The notes under the pieces: generated by a model
The model's database searches: none
Told to the model about the DNA's origin: nothing
The model's input: only the letters and a program-made list of their open reading frames with translations
Translations under genes and position numbers: made by a program
Part shown: piece by piece, positions 25,773 to 35,078 of the stretch
Numbering within the stretch: position 1 is the first letter of the stretch
Layout of the letters: each line of letters starts with the position of its first letter
NCBI RefSeq assembly: GCF_004570325.1
Contig: NZ_SPQO01000005.1
Coordinates: 1 to 64,000, forward strand
Source of the DNA: Mycobacterium sp. PS03-16
Lineage (GTDB): Bacteria; Actinomycetota; Actinomycetes; Mycobacteriales; Mycobacteriaceae
Direction: 5' to 3'
DNA length: 64,000 nucleotides

Positions 25773-26954
25773 ATGGCGGGCCAACTGGCCGCGGTGCTGG
25801 GCACCGGGCAGACCAAGTACGTCGCCAAGCGTCAGGACGTGTCGATGGCCGGCCTGGTGCGTGAGGCCATCGACAAGGCACTCGCCGATTCCGGTGCGAC
25901 GATGGACGACATCGACGCCGTGGTCGTCGGCAAGGCGCCCGACTTCTTCGAGGGCGTCATGATGCCCGAGCTGTTCCTCACCGATGCCGTCGGTGCGACC
26001 AACAAGCCGCTGATCCGCGTGCACACCGCCGGGTCGGTGGGCGGGTCGACGGGTGTGGTGGCGGCCAGCTTGGTGCAGTCGGGTAAGTACCGGCGCGTGT
26101 TGGCGATGGCGTGGGAGAAGCAGTCGGAATCGAATGCCATGTGGGCGCTGTCGATCCCGGTGCCGTTCACCAAACCGGTCGGCGCGGGGGCGGGCGGCTA
26201 CTTCGCGCCGCACGTGCGGGCCTACATCCGCCGCTCCGGTGCGCCGGAGCACATCGGCGCGATGGTCGCCGTCAAGGACCGCATCAACGGCGCCAAGAAT
26301 CCGCTCGCCCATCTGCATCAGCCCGACATCACGCTGGAGAAGGTGTTGTCATCGCAGATGCTGTGGGACCCGATCCGGTTCGACGAGACGTGTCCGTCCA
26401 GCGACGGTGCCTGCGCGGTGGTGATCGGCGACGAGGAGACGGCCGATCGCCGCGTCGCCGAGGGGCATCCCGTCGCGTGGATTCATGCGACCGCCCTGCG
26501 CACCGAGCCGCTCGCGTTCTCCGGCCGCGACCAGGTCAACCCGCAGGCCGGCCGCGACGCCGCCAAGGCGCTGTGGAAGGCCGCGGGCATCAGCAGCCCG
26601 ATCGACGAGATCGATGTCGCCGAGATCTACGTGCCGTTCTCGTGGTTCGAACCCATGTGGCTGGAGAACCTCGGCTTCGCCGGTGAGGGCGAGGGCTGGA
26701 AGCTGACGGAGGCCGGCGAGACCGCGATCGGGGGACGGCTGCCGGTCAACCCGTCGGGTGGAGTGCTCTCGTCCAACCCGATCGGCGCGTCGGGCATGAT
26801 CCGGTTCGCCGAGGCCGCGATCCAGGTGATGGGCAAGGCCGGTGACCATCAGGTCGACGGCGCCCGCAAGGCGCTCGGCCATGCGTACGGCGGCGGTTCG
26901 CAGTACTACTCGATGTGGGTGGTCGGATCCGACAAGCCCGCGGACAGGCCATGA
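25773..26954 (+). CDS. ltp3: Ltp3, thiolase-like sterol side-chain aldolase
   Basis: SCP-x thiolase-like protein of 393 residues, like Rv3523. The start of the fold is seen in the first 60 residues (LGTGQTKY), and the C-terminal loop is NPSGGVLSSNPIGASG followed by HAYGGGSQYY. It starts two bases after the ltp4 stop with a GGAAGGGA ribosome site. It probably forms a mixed complex with Ltp4 and the tandem DUF35 protein (inference). Confidence 0.92.
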   Translation: MAGQLAAVLGTGQTKYVAKRQDVSMAGLVREAIDKALADSGATMDDIDAVVVGKAPDFFEGVMMPELFLTDAVGATNKPLIRVHTAGSVGGSTGVVAASLVQSGKYRRVLAMAWEKQSESNAMWALSIPVPFTKPVGAGAGGYFAPHVRAYIRRSGAPEHIGAMVAVKDRINGAKNPLAHLHQPDITLEKVLSSQMLWDPIRFDETCPSSDGACAVVIGDEETADRRVAEGHPVAWIHATALRTEPLAFSGRDQVNPQAGRDAAKALWKAAGISSPIDEIDVAEIYVPFSWFEPMWLENLGFAGEGEGWKLTEAGETAIGGRLPVNPSGGVLSSNPIGASGMIRFAEAAIQVMGKAGDHQVDGARKALGHAYGGGSQYYSMWVVGSDKPADRP

Positions 26955-27838
26955 CCATGAAGTACACGGTCAGCATCGCGATGGGCCCCATCGAGGAACT
27001 GACCGAGATCGCGAGATGCGCCGAGGAGACCGGCTACGACGCGATCGCGCTGCCGGATTCGCTGTTCTACATGGAGAAGCAGGCGGCCGACTATCCGTAC
27101 ACCCCCGACGGGTCGCGGATGTGGAACGCCGACACCCCGTGGGTGGATCCGCTGATCGCCGCGGCCGCGATGGGCGCGGTCACCTCGACACTGCGGTTCT
27201 ACACCAACGTGATGAAGCTCGGCTCACGTAATCCGCTGCTGCTGGCCCGCCAGGTCGGATCGGTGGCGAATCTGACGAACAACCGGTTCGGCTTCGGCGT
27301 CGGGATCGGCTGGGCGCCCGAAGAGTTCGAGTGGTGCGGGGTGCCGTTCGCCCGGCGCGGCAAGCGCGTCGACGAGATGATCGAGGTCATCAAGATGGTG
27401 CTGGCCGGCGGCATGGTCGAGTTCCACGGCGAATTCTTCGAGTTCGACAGGTTGCAGATGAGTCCCGCGCCCTCACAGCCGGTGCCGTTCTACGTGGGCG
27501 GGCACACCGACGTCGCGCTGAAGCGCGCGGCGCGGGTGGGTGACGGCTGGACCAGCGCGATGATGACCGGTGAGCAGCTGGCCGAGACCATCGGCAAGAT
27601 CGAGGCGCTGCGCGCCGAATACGGCCGTGCCGATACACCGTTCGAGTACCAGGCGGTGTGCATCGACAAGTTCGGCGTCGACGGGCACCGGGAACTCGCC
27701 GAGGCCGGGGTCACCGACAACATCGTGATCCCCTGGATGTTCGACGGCTTGAGCTTCGACGCGCCGCTGGAGAAGAAGAAGGACTCGATGAAGCGCTTCG
27801 CCGACACCTACATCCACTCCGGCTGGCAGGAGAAGTGA
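26951..27838 (+). CDS. LLM-class F420-dependent oxidoreductase
   Basis: A 295-residue luciferase-like TIM barrel, a second member of this class in the window. Typical segments are YDAIALPDSLFY and GFGVGIGWAPEEFEWCG. The ATG at 26951 overlaps the ltp3 stop (ATGA); another ATG lies two codons further. I do not recall a counterpart at this position in M. tuberculosis. Being in the ltp operon suggests a steroid-linked redox role. Confidence 0.87.
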   Translation: MTMKYTVSIAMGPIEELTEIARCAEETGYDAIALPDSLFYMEKQAADYPYTPDGSRMWNADTPWVDPLIAAAAMGAVTSTLRFYTNVMKLGSRNPLLLARQVGSVANLTNNRFGFGVGIGWAPEEFEWCGVPFARRGKRVDEMIEVIKMVLAGGMVEFHGEFFEFDRLQMSPAPSQPVPFYVGGHTDVALKRAARVGDGWTSAMMTGEQLAETIGKIEALRAEYGRADTPFEYQAVCIDKFGVDGHRELAEAGVTDNIVIPWMFDGLSFDAPLEKKKDSMKRFADTYIHSGWQEK

Positions 27839-28239
27839 CCGAGCATCCGGCCTCGGCGGCGGGCCGCCGGTCCCGGGAGGCGGCGATGGCCCACGACAAG
27901 CAGGCGTGGCTGGACAACTTCGCCGACGACGCGATCGTCGAGGACCCGATCGGCCCGTCGCATTTCGACCCCGAGGGCAAGGGCCACCGCGGGCGCGACG
28001 CGATCGCGGCGTTCTGGGACAAGGCGATCGCGCCCAACAAGCTGCGCTTCGAGTTCGACGACTCGTTCCGCTGCGGCAACGAGGAGGCCAACGTCGGGCG
28101 CATCCTCATCACCACCAATGGACTGCGGGTGACGTGCGAGGGCGTGTTCACCTATCGGGTGAACGACGACGGGAAACTAGCGGCGCTGCGGGCGTACTGG
28201 GAGCTCGACCGGGCGGCGGCCACCGCGCGCGAGACCTAG
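27835..28239 (+). CDS. SnoaL/ketosteroid isomerase-like (NTF2-fold) protein
   Basis: A 134-residue protein with the pattern of steroid isomerase-like NTF2 folds: WLDNFADDAIVEDPIG, then RGRDAIAAFWDKAI. The GTG at 27835 overlaps the previous stop (GTGA); an internal ATG near 27886 would remove 17 residues. It is the last gene of the ltp operon, and its final bases overlap the convergent MOSC gene. An isomerase or hydratase role on a steroid is possible but not shown. Confidence 0.82.
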   Translation: MTEHPASAAGRRSREAAMAHDKQAWLDNFADDAIVEDPIGPSHFDPEGKGHRGRDAIAAFWDKAIAPNKLRFEFDDSFRCGNEEANVGRILITTNGLRVTCEGVFTYRVNDDGKLAALRAYWELDRAAATARET

Positions 28240-29219
28240 CGCGACAACCGGTCGGCGGCCGCGGTGGCCAGGCCGAACGTGACCCGTTTGGCGCGCCGCG
28301 TCACATCGGCCATGACCTTCTTCGGGCCGGCCACGGACGTCAGCTCCACCGCGTCACCGGTCGTGACGGCGCCGTCGGCGGCCACCCAGCAGTAGACACC
28401 CAGGCAGCGCTGCGCCCGTCCGGCGACCGCGCGGGTGATGCGGCGGTCCACCTCGAGGCCGGGTTGGCTGCGGCTGGGCACCACACAGCGGATCGTCGGC
28501 ATCGTCACCTCGAGTACCGCGCCGCCGACCGAGAGCCGGCCTCCGGTCCAGTGCGATTCCGGCAGCCCGTCACCGGAATCGTCGAGCGCCAGCAGGATGT
28601 TGGGCCGGAACCGGCGCACGTCGACGTCCGCACCGATCTCGGCACCGATCGTGGTGAGGCTGGCCCGGGACATCACATGCACGGGGGCCAGGTCGACGAA
28701 GGCGCCCGGCGGGGTCGAATAGCGGGCGAACATGGCCAGATCCGCCATCCGGAACATCGACACATCCGGGAACCGCTCCCCGTCTGCGACACCGAAATCC
28801 TTGCGCAGCGCGGCGATCGAGGCGTTCTCCCGCTCGTGTCGGCTCAGCCGGTGCAGGCTGGTGTCGCCCACCGGCGGCAGCGCGGTCAACCGCATCTCCC
28901 GCCCGACCAGTTCGGAGAGTTTGGCGTGCACGCCGTCGTCGCTGCTGGACCGGACCGCGCCGTCCGGGAAGGTGATGTGCACCTCGGGGGCGTGCCCGGG
29001 CCCGGCGTCGTCCGCGACCGGCCCGGCGTAGTGGGCCGTCGCGCCCAGCAGCGCGGGGATCCGGCGTGCCGTGGCGGTCACGTCGTTCGCCACGTCGCGC
29101 ACCGCCCACAATCGGTCGCCGTGGACCCCGCGGGCGCCGATCGCGACGCGGTCGACGACCTCGCCGCCCAACGATTTGACGGGATAGCGCCACAACCCGG
29201 CGACCTGACCGACACGCAT
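28236..29219 (-). CDS. MOSC-domain protein
   Basis: A 327-residue protein with an N-terminal MOSC beta-barrel domain starting VGQVAGLWRYPVKSLGGE and a C-terminal MOSC domain. The conserved Cys appears in MPTIRCVVPSR. These proteins use or carry molybdenum cofactor sulfur and reduce N-hydroxylated compounds in some relatives. It overlaps the SnoaL gene tail to tail by four bases and is divergent from kshA. Nothing links it directly to sterols. Confidence 0.87.
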   Translation of the reverse strand: MRVGQVAGLWRYPVKSLGGEVVDRVAIGARGVHGDRLWAVRDVANDVTATARRIPALLGATAHYAGPVADDAGPGHAPEVHITFPDGAVRSSSDDGVHAKLSELVGREMRLTALPPVGDTSLHRLSRHERENASIAALRKDFGVADGERFPDVSMFRMADLAMFARYSTPPGAFVDLAPVHVMSRASLTTIGAEIGADVDVRRFRPNILLALDDSGDGLPESHWTGGRLSVGGAVLEVTMPTIRCVVPSRSQPGLEVDRRITRAVAGRAQRCLGVYCWVAADGAVTTGDAVELTSVAGPKKVMADVTRRAKRVTFGLATAAADRLSR

Positions 29220-29332
29220 GGGCTCACCGTACGGCGCGGGCGGCCGATCGCGCCGATCTCCTCGAATAGCCGCCCGTCAGGCGGGTATGCCACACCTCAC
29301 GCGCCAATCGTTGCGAGACCCTCGGGCAAAAC

Positions 29333-29346
29333 TGTAACGTGTTCTA
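29333..29346. promoter_or_regulatory. KstR operator upstream of kshA
   Basis: TGTAACGTGTTCTA is a perfect match, identical to the mce4 site. It is 29 bases before the kshA GTG. Confidence 0.87.
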
Positions 29347-29375
29347 GTTAGAGGCCAATTTTCTGGAGGCGCCAC

Positions 29376-30533
29376 GTGAGCACCGACACCGCACACAGCG
29401 GCATCCGCGAGATCGACACCGGTTCGCTGCCCGACCGCTATGCCCGGGGCTGGCACTGCCTGGGCCCGGTGAAGGACTACCTCGACGGCAAGCCGCACGG
29501 CGTCGAGATCTTCGGCACCATGCTGGTGGTGTTCGCCGACTCCCACGGGGATGTCAAGATCCTCGACGGCTACTGCCGGCACATGGGCGGCAACCTGGCC
29601 CAGGGCACCATCAAGGACGACACCGTGGCCTGCCCGTTCCACGACTGGCGCTGGGGCGGCGACGGCAAGTGCAAGCTGGTGCCGTACGCCAAGCGCACGC
29701 CACGGCTGGCCCGCACCCGGGCCTGGCATACCGACGTGCGCGGCGGCCTGCTGTTCGTCTGGCACGACCACGAGGGCAACCCGCCGCAACCCGAGGTGCG
29801 CATCCCCGACATCCCGGAGTTCGCCAGCGACGAGTGGACCGACTGGCGGTGGAACACGATGCTCATCGAGGGCAGCAACTGCCGCGAGATCATCGACAAC
29901 GTCACCGACATGGCGCACTTCTTCTACATCCACTACGGTCTGCCGACGTACTTCAAGAACGTCTTCGAAGGCCACATCGCCAGCCAGTACCTGCACAACG
30001 TCGGCCGGCCCGACATCGACGACATGGGCACCACCTACGGGGAGGCCCACCTCGACTCCGAGGCGTCCTACTTCGGCCCGTCGTTCATGATCAACTGGCT
30101 GCACAACAACTACGGCGGCTTCAAGGCCGAGTCCATCCTGATCAACTGCCACTATCCGGTGACCCAGGATTCGTTCGTGCTGCAGTGGGGCGTCATCGTC
30201 GAGAAGCCCAAGGGCCTCGACGAGCAGACCACCGACAAGCTCGCCCGGGTCTTCACCGAAGGCGTCAGCAAGGGCTTCCTGCAGGATGTGGAGATCTGGA
30301 AGCACAAGACCCGCATCGACAATCCGCTGCTGGTCGAGGAGGACGGTGCCGTCTACCAGATGCGCCGCTGGTACCAGCAGTTCTACGTCGACGTCGCCGA
30401 CGTCACTCCGGAGATGACCGACCGCTTCGAGATCGAGGTCGACACCACCGCGGCCAACGAGTACTGGCACGGTGAGATCGAGGAGAACCTCAAGCGCCAG
30501 GAGGCGGAGAAGGCCGAACAGCCGACGTCATGA
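29376..30533 (+). CDS. kshA: KshA, 3-ketosteroid 9-alpha-hydroxylase oxygenase
   Basis: Rieske non-haem iron oxygenase of 385 residues that hydroxylates C9 of the steroid, the step that with KstD opens ring B. The Rieske ligands are Cys67-x-His69 and Cys86-x2-His89. The mononuclear iron ligands are His181, His186 and Asp304. The GTG at 29376 follows TGGAGG. The reductase partner KshB is not in this window. Confidence 0.96.
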   Translation: MSTDTAHSGIREIDTGSLPDRYARGWHCLGPVKDYLDGKPHGVEIFGTMLVVFADSHGDVKILDGYCRHMGGNLAQGTIKDDTVACPFHDWRWGGDGKCKLVPYAKRTPRLARTRAWHTDVRGGLLFVWHDHEGNPPQPEVRIPDIPEFASDEWTDWRWNTMLIEGSNCREIIDNVTDMAHFFYIHYGLPTYFKNVFEGHIASQYLHNVGRPDIDDMGTTYGEAHLDSEASYFGPSFMINWLHNNYGGFKAESILINCHYPVTQDSFVLQWGVIVEKPKGLDEQTTDKLARVFTEGVSKGFLQDVEIWKHKTRIDNPLLVEEDGAVYQMRRWYQQFYVDVADVTPEMTDRFEIEVDTTAANEYWHGEIEENLKRQEAEKAEQPTS

Positions 30534-30997
30534 CCGACCACGACAGGCAGGACGACGAGGTCGACCGGCTGGCCCGGTCGATGCTCCTGCTGCACGGCGG
30601 TCACGACGACGACGATCATCCCGAGCCGTCGTCCGCCGGCGGCCGCCGGAGTTGGTCCAAGGCGCCCGACTTCGCGAACGACGAGGCACGGGCCGCGGCC
30701 GTCCGCGAGGCCACCGCGCGTGATCGCGAGCGGTACCTCAATTCGGGCCTGGTGTCGGTGGACTGCCGGTTCTGCCACGTCGCGGTGAAGGTCAAGAAGC
30801 TGGGGCCGGCGCACACCTCGGTGCAGTGGAATTCCGAAGCCGCGCAACGGTGTGCGTACTTCACCGAGGTCCGGGAATCCGGCGGTCAGCCGGCGCGCAG
30901 CCGGGCCTGCCCGAAACTCGCGGACAGCATCAAGCACGCCGTCGCCGAGGGATGCCTCGAGGAGATGTCCTCGGCGCCCTCCCCCGGCGACGGGTGA
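30530..30997 (+). CDS. Conserved Cys-rich small protein (Rv3527 homologue)
   Basis: A 155-residue protein of unknown function found with kshA in mycobacteria. Its ATG overlaps the kshA stop (ATGA), so it is translationally coupled. The first 45 residues are acidic and probably disordered. The C-terminal half has Cys in CRFCH, CAYF, ACPKL and EGCL with nearby His, suggesting a metal or iron-sulfur site (inference). Confidence 0.82.
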   Translation: MTDHDRQDDEVDRLARSMLLLHGGHDDDDHPEPSSAGGRRSWSKAPDFANDEARAAAVREATARDRERYLNSGLVSVDCRFCHVAVKVKKLGPAHTSVQWNSEAAQRCAYFTEVRESGGQPARSRACPKLADSIKHAVAEGCLEEMSSAPSPGDG

Positions 30998-32143
30998 TCA
31001 CAGCCCGGCGAAGCGCTCCCTGACCTGCTCGTCGGTCAGGCCGTAATCGGCCAGCGAGTACGTGTGCTTGGGCGCGCGGGGACCCTGCTGGCTCGCGGTG
31101 TGGCTCGCGGCGATCGCCTCGCGCGCCGCGTCGGTGAACTCGAGGCCGAAGCGCCGGTAGATGCCCTCGACGCTGGCGACCGGATCCTTGATGAACTCGA
31201 AGTAGTCGACGTCGCAGAACTGGTCCGGGTTCTGTTGCGCGCGAACCTCGTTGAACCGCCGCAGCCCTCGCGACCACGTCTCCATCGCGTCCTCACCGAT
31301 GCGCGTTCCGACGAACGAGTTCGACCAGCCGGCAGTGGTGTGCTGCGACAGCGAGCACATCGACGCCATGATGGTCTCGACCGGCCGGTGGCACTGCACC
31401 ACCAGCGCGTCGGGATAGGTGGCGAACAGCGCATCGAGCGCGAACAGGTGGCTCGGATTCTTCAGCACCCAGCGCTTCTCGACGTCGTTGAGCCCGATCA
31501 GCTGCAGGTTCTTGCGGTGGCGCTGGTAGGGCTTGGTCCAGTCCTGTCGTGCCAGCCACTGTGAATAGGTGGGCAGGTGGGCCAGGGTCTCGTAGGACAC
31601 CGAGTGCAGCGACTGCCGTAGCAGCTGCCAGCATTCCTCGACCTCGTCGGGGGTCATGAAGTGCAGGCCGGTGTAGTCGGGGTCTTCGGCGTGCGCCTTG
31701 GCGAACTGTGCGTCGAGCTGCTGGAAAACCGGGTTCTGCGACCACGTCTCACGTGGCGGACGCGGCTGCGGGAACTCCGCGAGCCACAGTTCCAGCCCCT
31801 GGTGACGTGGATCGGCGGTCAGCAGCCGGTGGATGACGGTGGTTCCGGTGCGCGGGAGACCGGTCACGAAGATCGGCCGCTCGATCGCGACGTCGGCATG
31901 CTGCGGGTACTGCTTCCACGCCGCTTCGGAGACCAGCCGGGCCACCAGCGCGTTGCGGACGAAGAAGCGCTGCATCTTGCTGCCGAACTCGGTCAGGTCC
32001 GCATCGCGTTGGAAGGACTCGAGCAGAACGCCGAGCGCCTCACGGTAGTTGTCGTCGTCGCCGCCGAAGTCGTCGAGCCCGCACGCCTTCGTCGCGGAGG
32101 CATGCAGGTCCTCGACCGTGCCGACGTCCGTGCGGGGGCTCAC
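30998..32143 (-). CDS. Sulfotransferase-family protein (Rv3529c homologue)
   Basis: A 381-residue protein with the PAPS-binding start IFVTGLPRTGTTVIHRLL of the sulfotransferase fold, and CHRPVETIMAS as the second cofactor segment. The substrate is unknown; co-regulation suggests a steroid or lipid. The GTG at 32143 overlaps the stop of the upstream dehydrogenase. It ends tail to tail with the Rv3527-like gene with no gap (TGATCA). Confidence 0.87.
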   Translation of the reverse strand: MSPRTDVGTVEDLHASATKACGLDDFGGDDDNYREALGVLLESFQRDADLTEFGSKMQRFFVRNALVARLVSEAAWKQYPQHADVAIERPIFVTGLPRTGTTVIHRLLTADPRHQGLELWLAEFPQPRPPRETWSQNPVFQQLDAQFAKAHAEDPDYTGLHFMTPDEVEECWQLLRQSLHSVSYETLAHLPTYSQWLARQDWTKPYQRHRKNLQLIGLNDVEKRWVLKNPSHLFALDALFATYPDALVVQCHRPVETIMASMCSLSQHTTAGWSNSFVGTRIGEDAMETWSRGLRRFNEVRAQQNPDQFCDVDYFEFIKDPVASVEGIYRRFGLEFTDAAREAIAASHTASQQGPRAPKHTYSLADYGLTDEQVRERFAGL

Positions 32144-32934
32144 GCCTTGTACTCCCCGCAGTTCACGTCGAGCGTCTGGCCGGTGATGCCGCTGGACAGA
32201 TCGCTGGCCATGAACAGGATCGCCGAGGCCACCTCGTCCTCGGTCGGCAGCCGCTTGAGGTCCGACGCCGCCGCGGTGGCCTGGTAGATCTGGTCGACGG
32301 TCGTGCCGTACTTGCCGGCCTGGTGGGTGAAGTAGCTCTCCAGCGTGCCGCCCCAGATGTAGCCGGGCACCACGGAGTTGACCCGGATGCCCTGCTCGCC
32401 GAGTTCGGTGGCCAGCGACTGCGACATGGCCAGCAGCGCGGACTTGGCCATCTTGTAGGCGCCGTACTTGGCCTGCGAATGCCGCACCACCATCGAATTC
32501 ACGTTCACCACCGATCCATTGGCCTCGGCGAGTGCGGGGGTGAAGCCCTGGGTGAGCCGCAGCGCACCCAGCACGGTCAGCTCGATGGCCTCGCGGATGT
32601 GCTCGAAGGTGGTGTTGGCCAGGGGCTTCATCGACGGCACCCGGAACGCGTTGTTGATCAGGACGTCGACCTTGCCGTAGGCCTGCATGGACTGTTCGAC
32701 CAGGTTGGCCACCTGCCCGTCGTCGGTGATGTCGGTGCCGACGGCGACCGCGCGCCGCCCCATGTCGGTGATCTGCTTGGCGACGTCGTCGAGGCGCTCG
32801 ACGGTCCGTGCGGCCAGCACCAGATCCGCTCCTGCCTCGGCGCACCGCCGCGCGAGCGTGGTGCCCAGCGCGGGACCCACCCCGCTGATCACGACGACTT
32901 TGTCTGCGAGCAGGCCGTTCCCGATTGCGCTCAT
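32140..32934 (-). CDS. Short-chain dehydrogenase (Rv3530c homologue)
   Basis: SDR of 264 residues. The cofactor loop is SGVGPALG, the NNAG motif appears as NNAF, and the catalytic pair lies in YGAYKMAK. The ATG at 32934 overlaps the previous stop (TGATG). It is in one operon with the Rv3531c-like gene and the sulfotransferase. The substrate is unknown; a hydroxysteroid is plausible from context. Confidence 0.87.
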   Translation of the reverse strand: MSAIGNGLLADKVVVISGVGPALGTTLARRCAEAGADLVLAARTVERLDDVAKQITDMGRRAVAVGTDITDDGQVANLVEQSMQAYGKVDVLINNAFRVPSMKPLANTTFEHIREAIELTVLGALRLTQGFTPALAEANGSVVNVNSMVVRHSQAKYGAYKMAKSALLAMSQSLATELGEQGIRVNSVVPGYIWGGTLESYFTHQAGKYGTTVDQIYQATAAASDLKRLPTEDEVASAILFMASDLSSGITGQTLDVNCGEYKA

Positions 32935-34061
32935 CAACCCACCATCCTGTTGCCGATCTGCTTCTGGCGCAGCGCGATCCGCGCGCGCCAGTCCTCGTCC
33001 GAGATCTTGTTCTGTTCGTGGTAGGGCAGGGCGCCCGCCACCTGATCGACGTCGACGATCTCCACCGTCGGGCCGTCCGCCTCGGTCAGCTCGCGCGAGA
33101 CCCGCTGCCACCGGAACTGCACGTAACCCTTGCGGTGGCCGAGGGTTTCACACCAGTTGGTGACACCCGGGTTCGCCTCGGAGACGACGATGCGGATTTT
33201 GCCGTCCGGATCCGGTTGCGCCTGAGTGCCGTTGAGCGAGGTCTGATGGTTGATGTAGTCCAGCGAGATGTACCAGAGGCTGCCGAGCTGGAAGCCCATG
33301 TAGGGCGCGTCGGAGACGGGAACCGTGATGACCATGGCTTGCGCGGGGTCGAGGTCGTAGTGCCCGGCCGACGAGTATTGCGTGGCCAACCCGCCCGGGG
33401 TCAGGCGTGGGGCGACCAACGTGTTCACCGGCAGGTTGTCGTAGAACCACTGCGGGAACTGCAGCCACGTCTTGACCCGCTGCACCAGCTGCTTTCCGGC
33501 GACGGCGTAGCGCTTGTCGATGAGTTCGCGGGTCAGCGGTGGCGGCGCGGTGCCTTCGGTGTCGGTGCGGGCGATCGCGAAGGTGCCGCGCCGGGCGGCC
33601 CAGTCGTTGTAGACCTCCCGGATCACCAGCTGCGACGGCACGTCCGGGGTGAACCGCCACTCGAAGGTGCCGTCGTCGGCGATGGTGAGTCTGCGGTCGT
33701 CGAAGGCGGTCTCGCTGTCGGGAACCACCTCGTCGGTGTATTCGCCGCCGAGCAGCTGGAAGCTGACATCGGTGGTGGTGCCGCGGGTTCCGGTGACCAC
33801 ATATTCGTGCCCGGGCTGCACCCGGGTGCCGAAGTAGAGGGTGTCGGGGTTGTCGAGTCCCATCTTGGTGAACGGGCCGGTGCCGCTGTGCAGGAACGGG
33901 CGGTCACGGTCGTAGTCGAACGCGACGTGGGTGCATGCGGCGATACAACCGGCGAGGTACTGCAGGCCTTCGAGCAGATCGGCCTCGGATTCGATGAACG
34001 GGGCCTCGGACACCAGTTTCTCCGCCTCGGCGATCGCCTCGGCCAGCGGCTGTGAGAACAC
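32934..34061 (-). CDS. Conserved hypothetical protein (Rv3531c homologue)
   Basis: A 375-residue protein matching Rv3531c in length and sequence. I see no signal peptide or membrane helix. The pattern of strands and the C-terminal part resemble DUF1214-type proteins, but the assignment is tentative. The GTG at 34061 lies ten bases from a KstR-like operator, and this is the first gene of a three-gene operon. Confidence 0.83.
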   Translation of the reverse strand: MFSQPLAEAIAEAEKLVSEAPFIESEADLLEGLQYLAGCIAACTHVAFDYDRDRPFLHSGTGPFTKMGLDNPDTLYFGTRVQPGHEYVVTGTRGTTTDVSFQLLGGEYTDEVVPDSETAFDDRRLTIADDGTFEWRFTPDVPSQLVIREVYNDWAARRGTFAIARTDTEGTAPPPLTRELIDKRYAVAGKQLVQRVKTWLQFPQWFYDNLPVNTLVAPRLTPGGLATQYSSAGHYDLDPAQAMVITVPVSDAPYMGFQLGSLWYISLDYINHQTSLNGTQAQPDPDGKIRIVVSEANPGVTNWCETLGHRKGYVQFRWQRVSRELTEADGPTVEIVDVDQVAGALPYHEQNKISDEDWRARIALRQKQIGNRMVG

Positions 34062-34071
34062 GCCTCGAAAC

Positions 34072-34085
34072 TAGAACGTGTTCTC
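34072..34085. promoter_or_regulatory. KstR-like operator upstream of the Rv3531c-like operon
   Basis: TAGAACGTGTTCTC matches the pattern except for the last base. It lies ten bases from the minus-strand GTG. Confidence 0.75.
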
Positions 34086-34110
34086 ATCACAGTCAATATA
34101 CGAACCGCTT

Positions 34111-34128
34111 CGTTCCAACTGTGGAACG
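34111..34128. promoter_or_regulatory. Candidate IclR operator (inverted repeat)
   Basis: CGTTCCA and TGGAACG form seven-base arms around ACTG. The site is 17 bases before the IclR start and 25 bases from the KstR-like site, so autoregulation is likely (inference). Confidence 0.5.
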
Positions 34129-34145
34129 CGCGCTAGTGTCGCGGC

Positions 34146-35078
34146 ATGTCTCCGACACAGGCCGAGACGTCCGGCCGCACGTCGCCGCCGTCCGAGCGCG
34201 TGATGCGCATCCTCGACTTCCTCGCCGACCATCCCGACCGGCGCTTCGGTGTGTCCGACCTGGCCCGCCGGGTCGAGCTGAGCAAGCCCACCTGTCTGGG
34301 CATCGTGACCGCCCTGACCGACGCCGGATACCTGCTCCGCGACGCGGCGGACAAGACGTACCGGCTCGGGCCCGCGCTGATCAGGCTGGGACACAAGGCA
34401 CAGGAGTCGATGCGGGTCAGTCCGGCGGCCCGGGAGGAGTTGCGTCGGCTGTCAACCCGATTCCGCGTCACCGCGGCGCTGTCCGGTGTGGTTGAGGATC
34501 GGATCACGCTGCTCGACCTCGTCGCGCCGGCAGGCGCCCGGCCCGGCGTCGAGGTGGGCCAGAGCTATCCGTTCGCTCCGCCGGTGGGGTTGATGTTCGT
34601 GCTGTGGGACGACGATGCGGTGCGCAGCTGGCTCGCCAGAGAGCCCACGATCCCGTTGCGCACCGGCACCGAACGGCTCGACCGAGTGATGGCCGAATGC
34701 CGTGCGGACGGCTATCTGGTTGAGCGGCAGACCCCCGGCGGACGACGGCTGTACCGGTTGATGGCGGGTATGTCGAGCGATCTTCCCGAAGAGTTGAGAG
34801 CCCTGCTCGGCGAACTCGTCTCCGACATCGGTGAGCGGGTGTACCTCCGCAGCGAACGTTCGCAGGGACGGAGACGGCATGACATCAGCGTCATCTCCGC
34901 CCCGGTCTACGACCATCACGGGCGCCAGGTCATGGTGGCCTCGATGCACATCGGCACACCACTGAGCGACAACGAGATCCAGGAGCGCGCCCGCGCAGTG
35001 GTCGCGACAGCCGATGCGGTGACCCGCCAGCTCGGCGGCACCCCGCCCAGCGGTGGCCACGGACGGGCTCAGCGGTGA
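34146..35078 (+). CDS. IclR-family transcriptional regulator
   Basis: A 310-residue regulator. The N-terminal winged helix-turn-helix covers about residues 15-75 (FGVSDLARRVELSKPTCLGIV), and the C-terminal IclR effector domain extends to about 290. It is divergent from the Rv3531c-like operon and convergent with the P450, overlapping it by ten bases. The effector is unknown. It is the first gene of the segment not seen in the M. tuberculosis order. Confidence 0.88.
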   Translation: MSPTQAETSGRTSPPSERVMRILDFLADHPDRRFGVSDLARRVELSKPTCLGIVTALTDAGYLLRDAADKTYRLGPALIRLGHKAQESMRVSPAAREELRRLSTRFRVTAALSGVVEDRITLLDLVAPAGARPGVEVGQSYPFAPPVGLMFVLWDDDAVRSWLAREPTIPLRTGTERLDRVMAECRADGYLVERQTPGGRRLYRLMAGMSSDLPEELRALLGELVSDIGERVYLRSERSQGRRRHDISVISAPVYDHHGRQVMVASMHIGTPLSDNEIQERARAVVATADAVTRQLGGTPPSGGHGRAQR

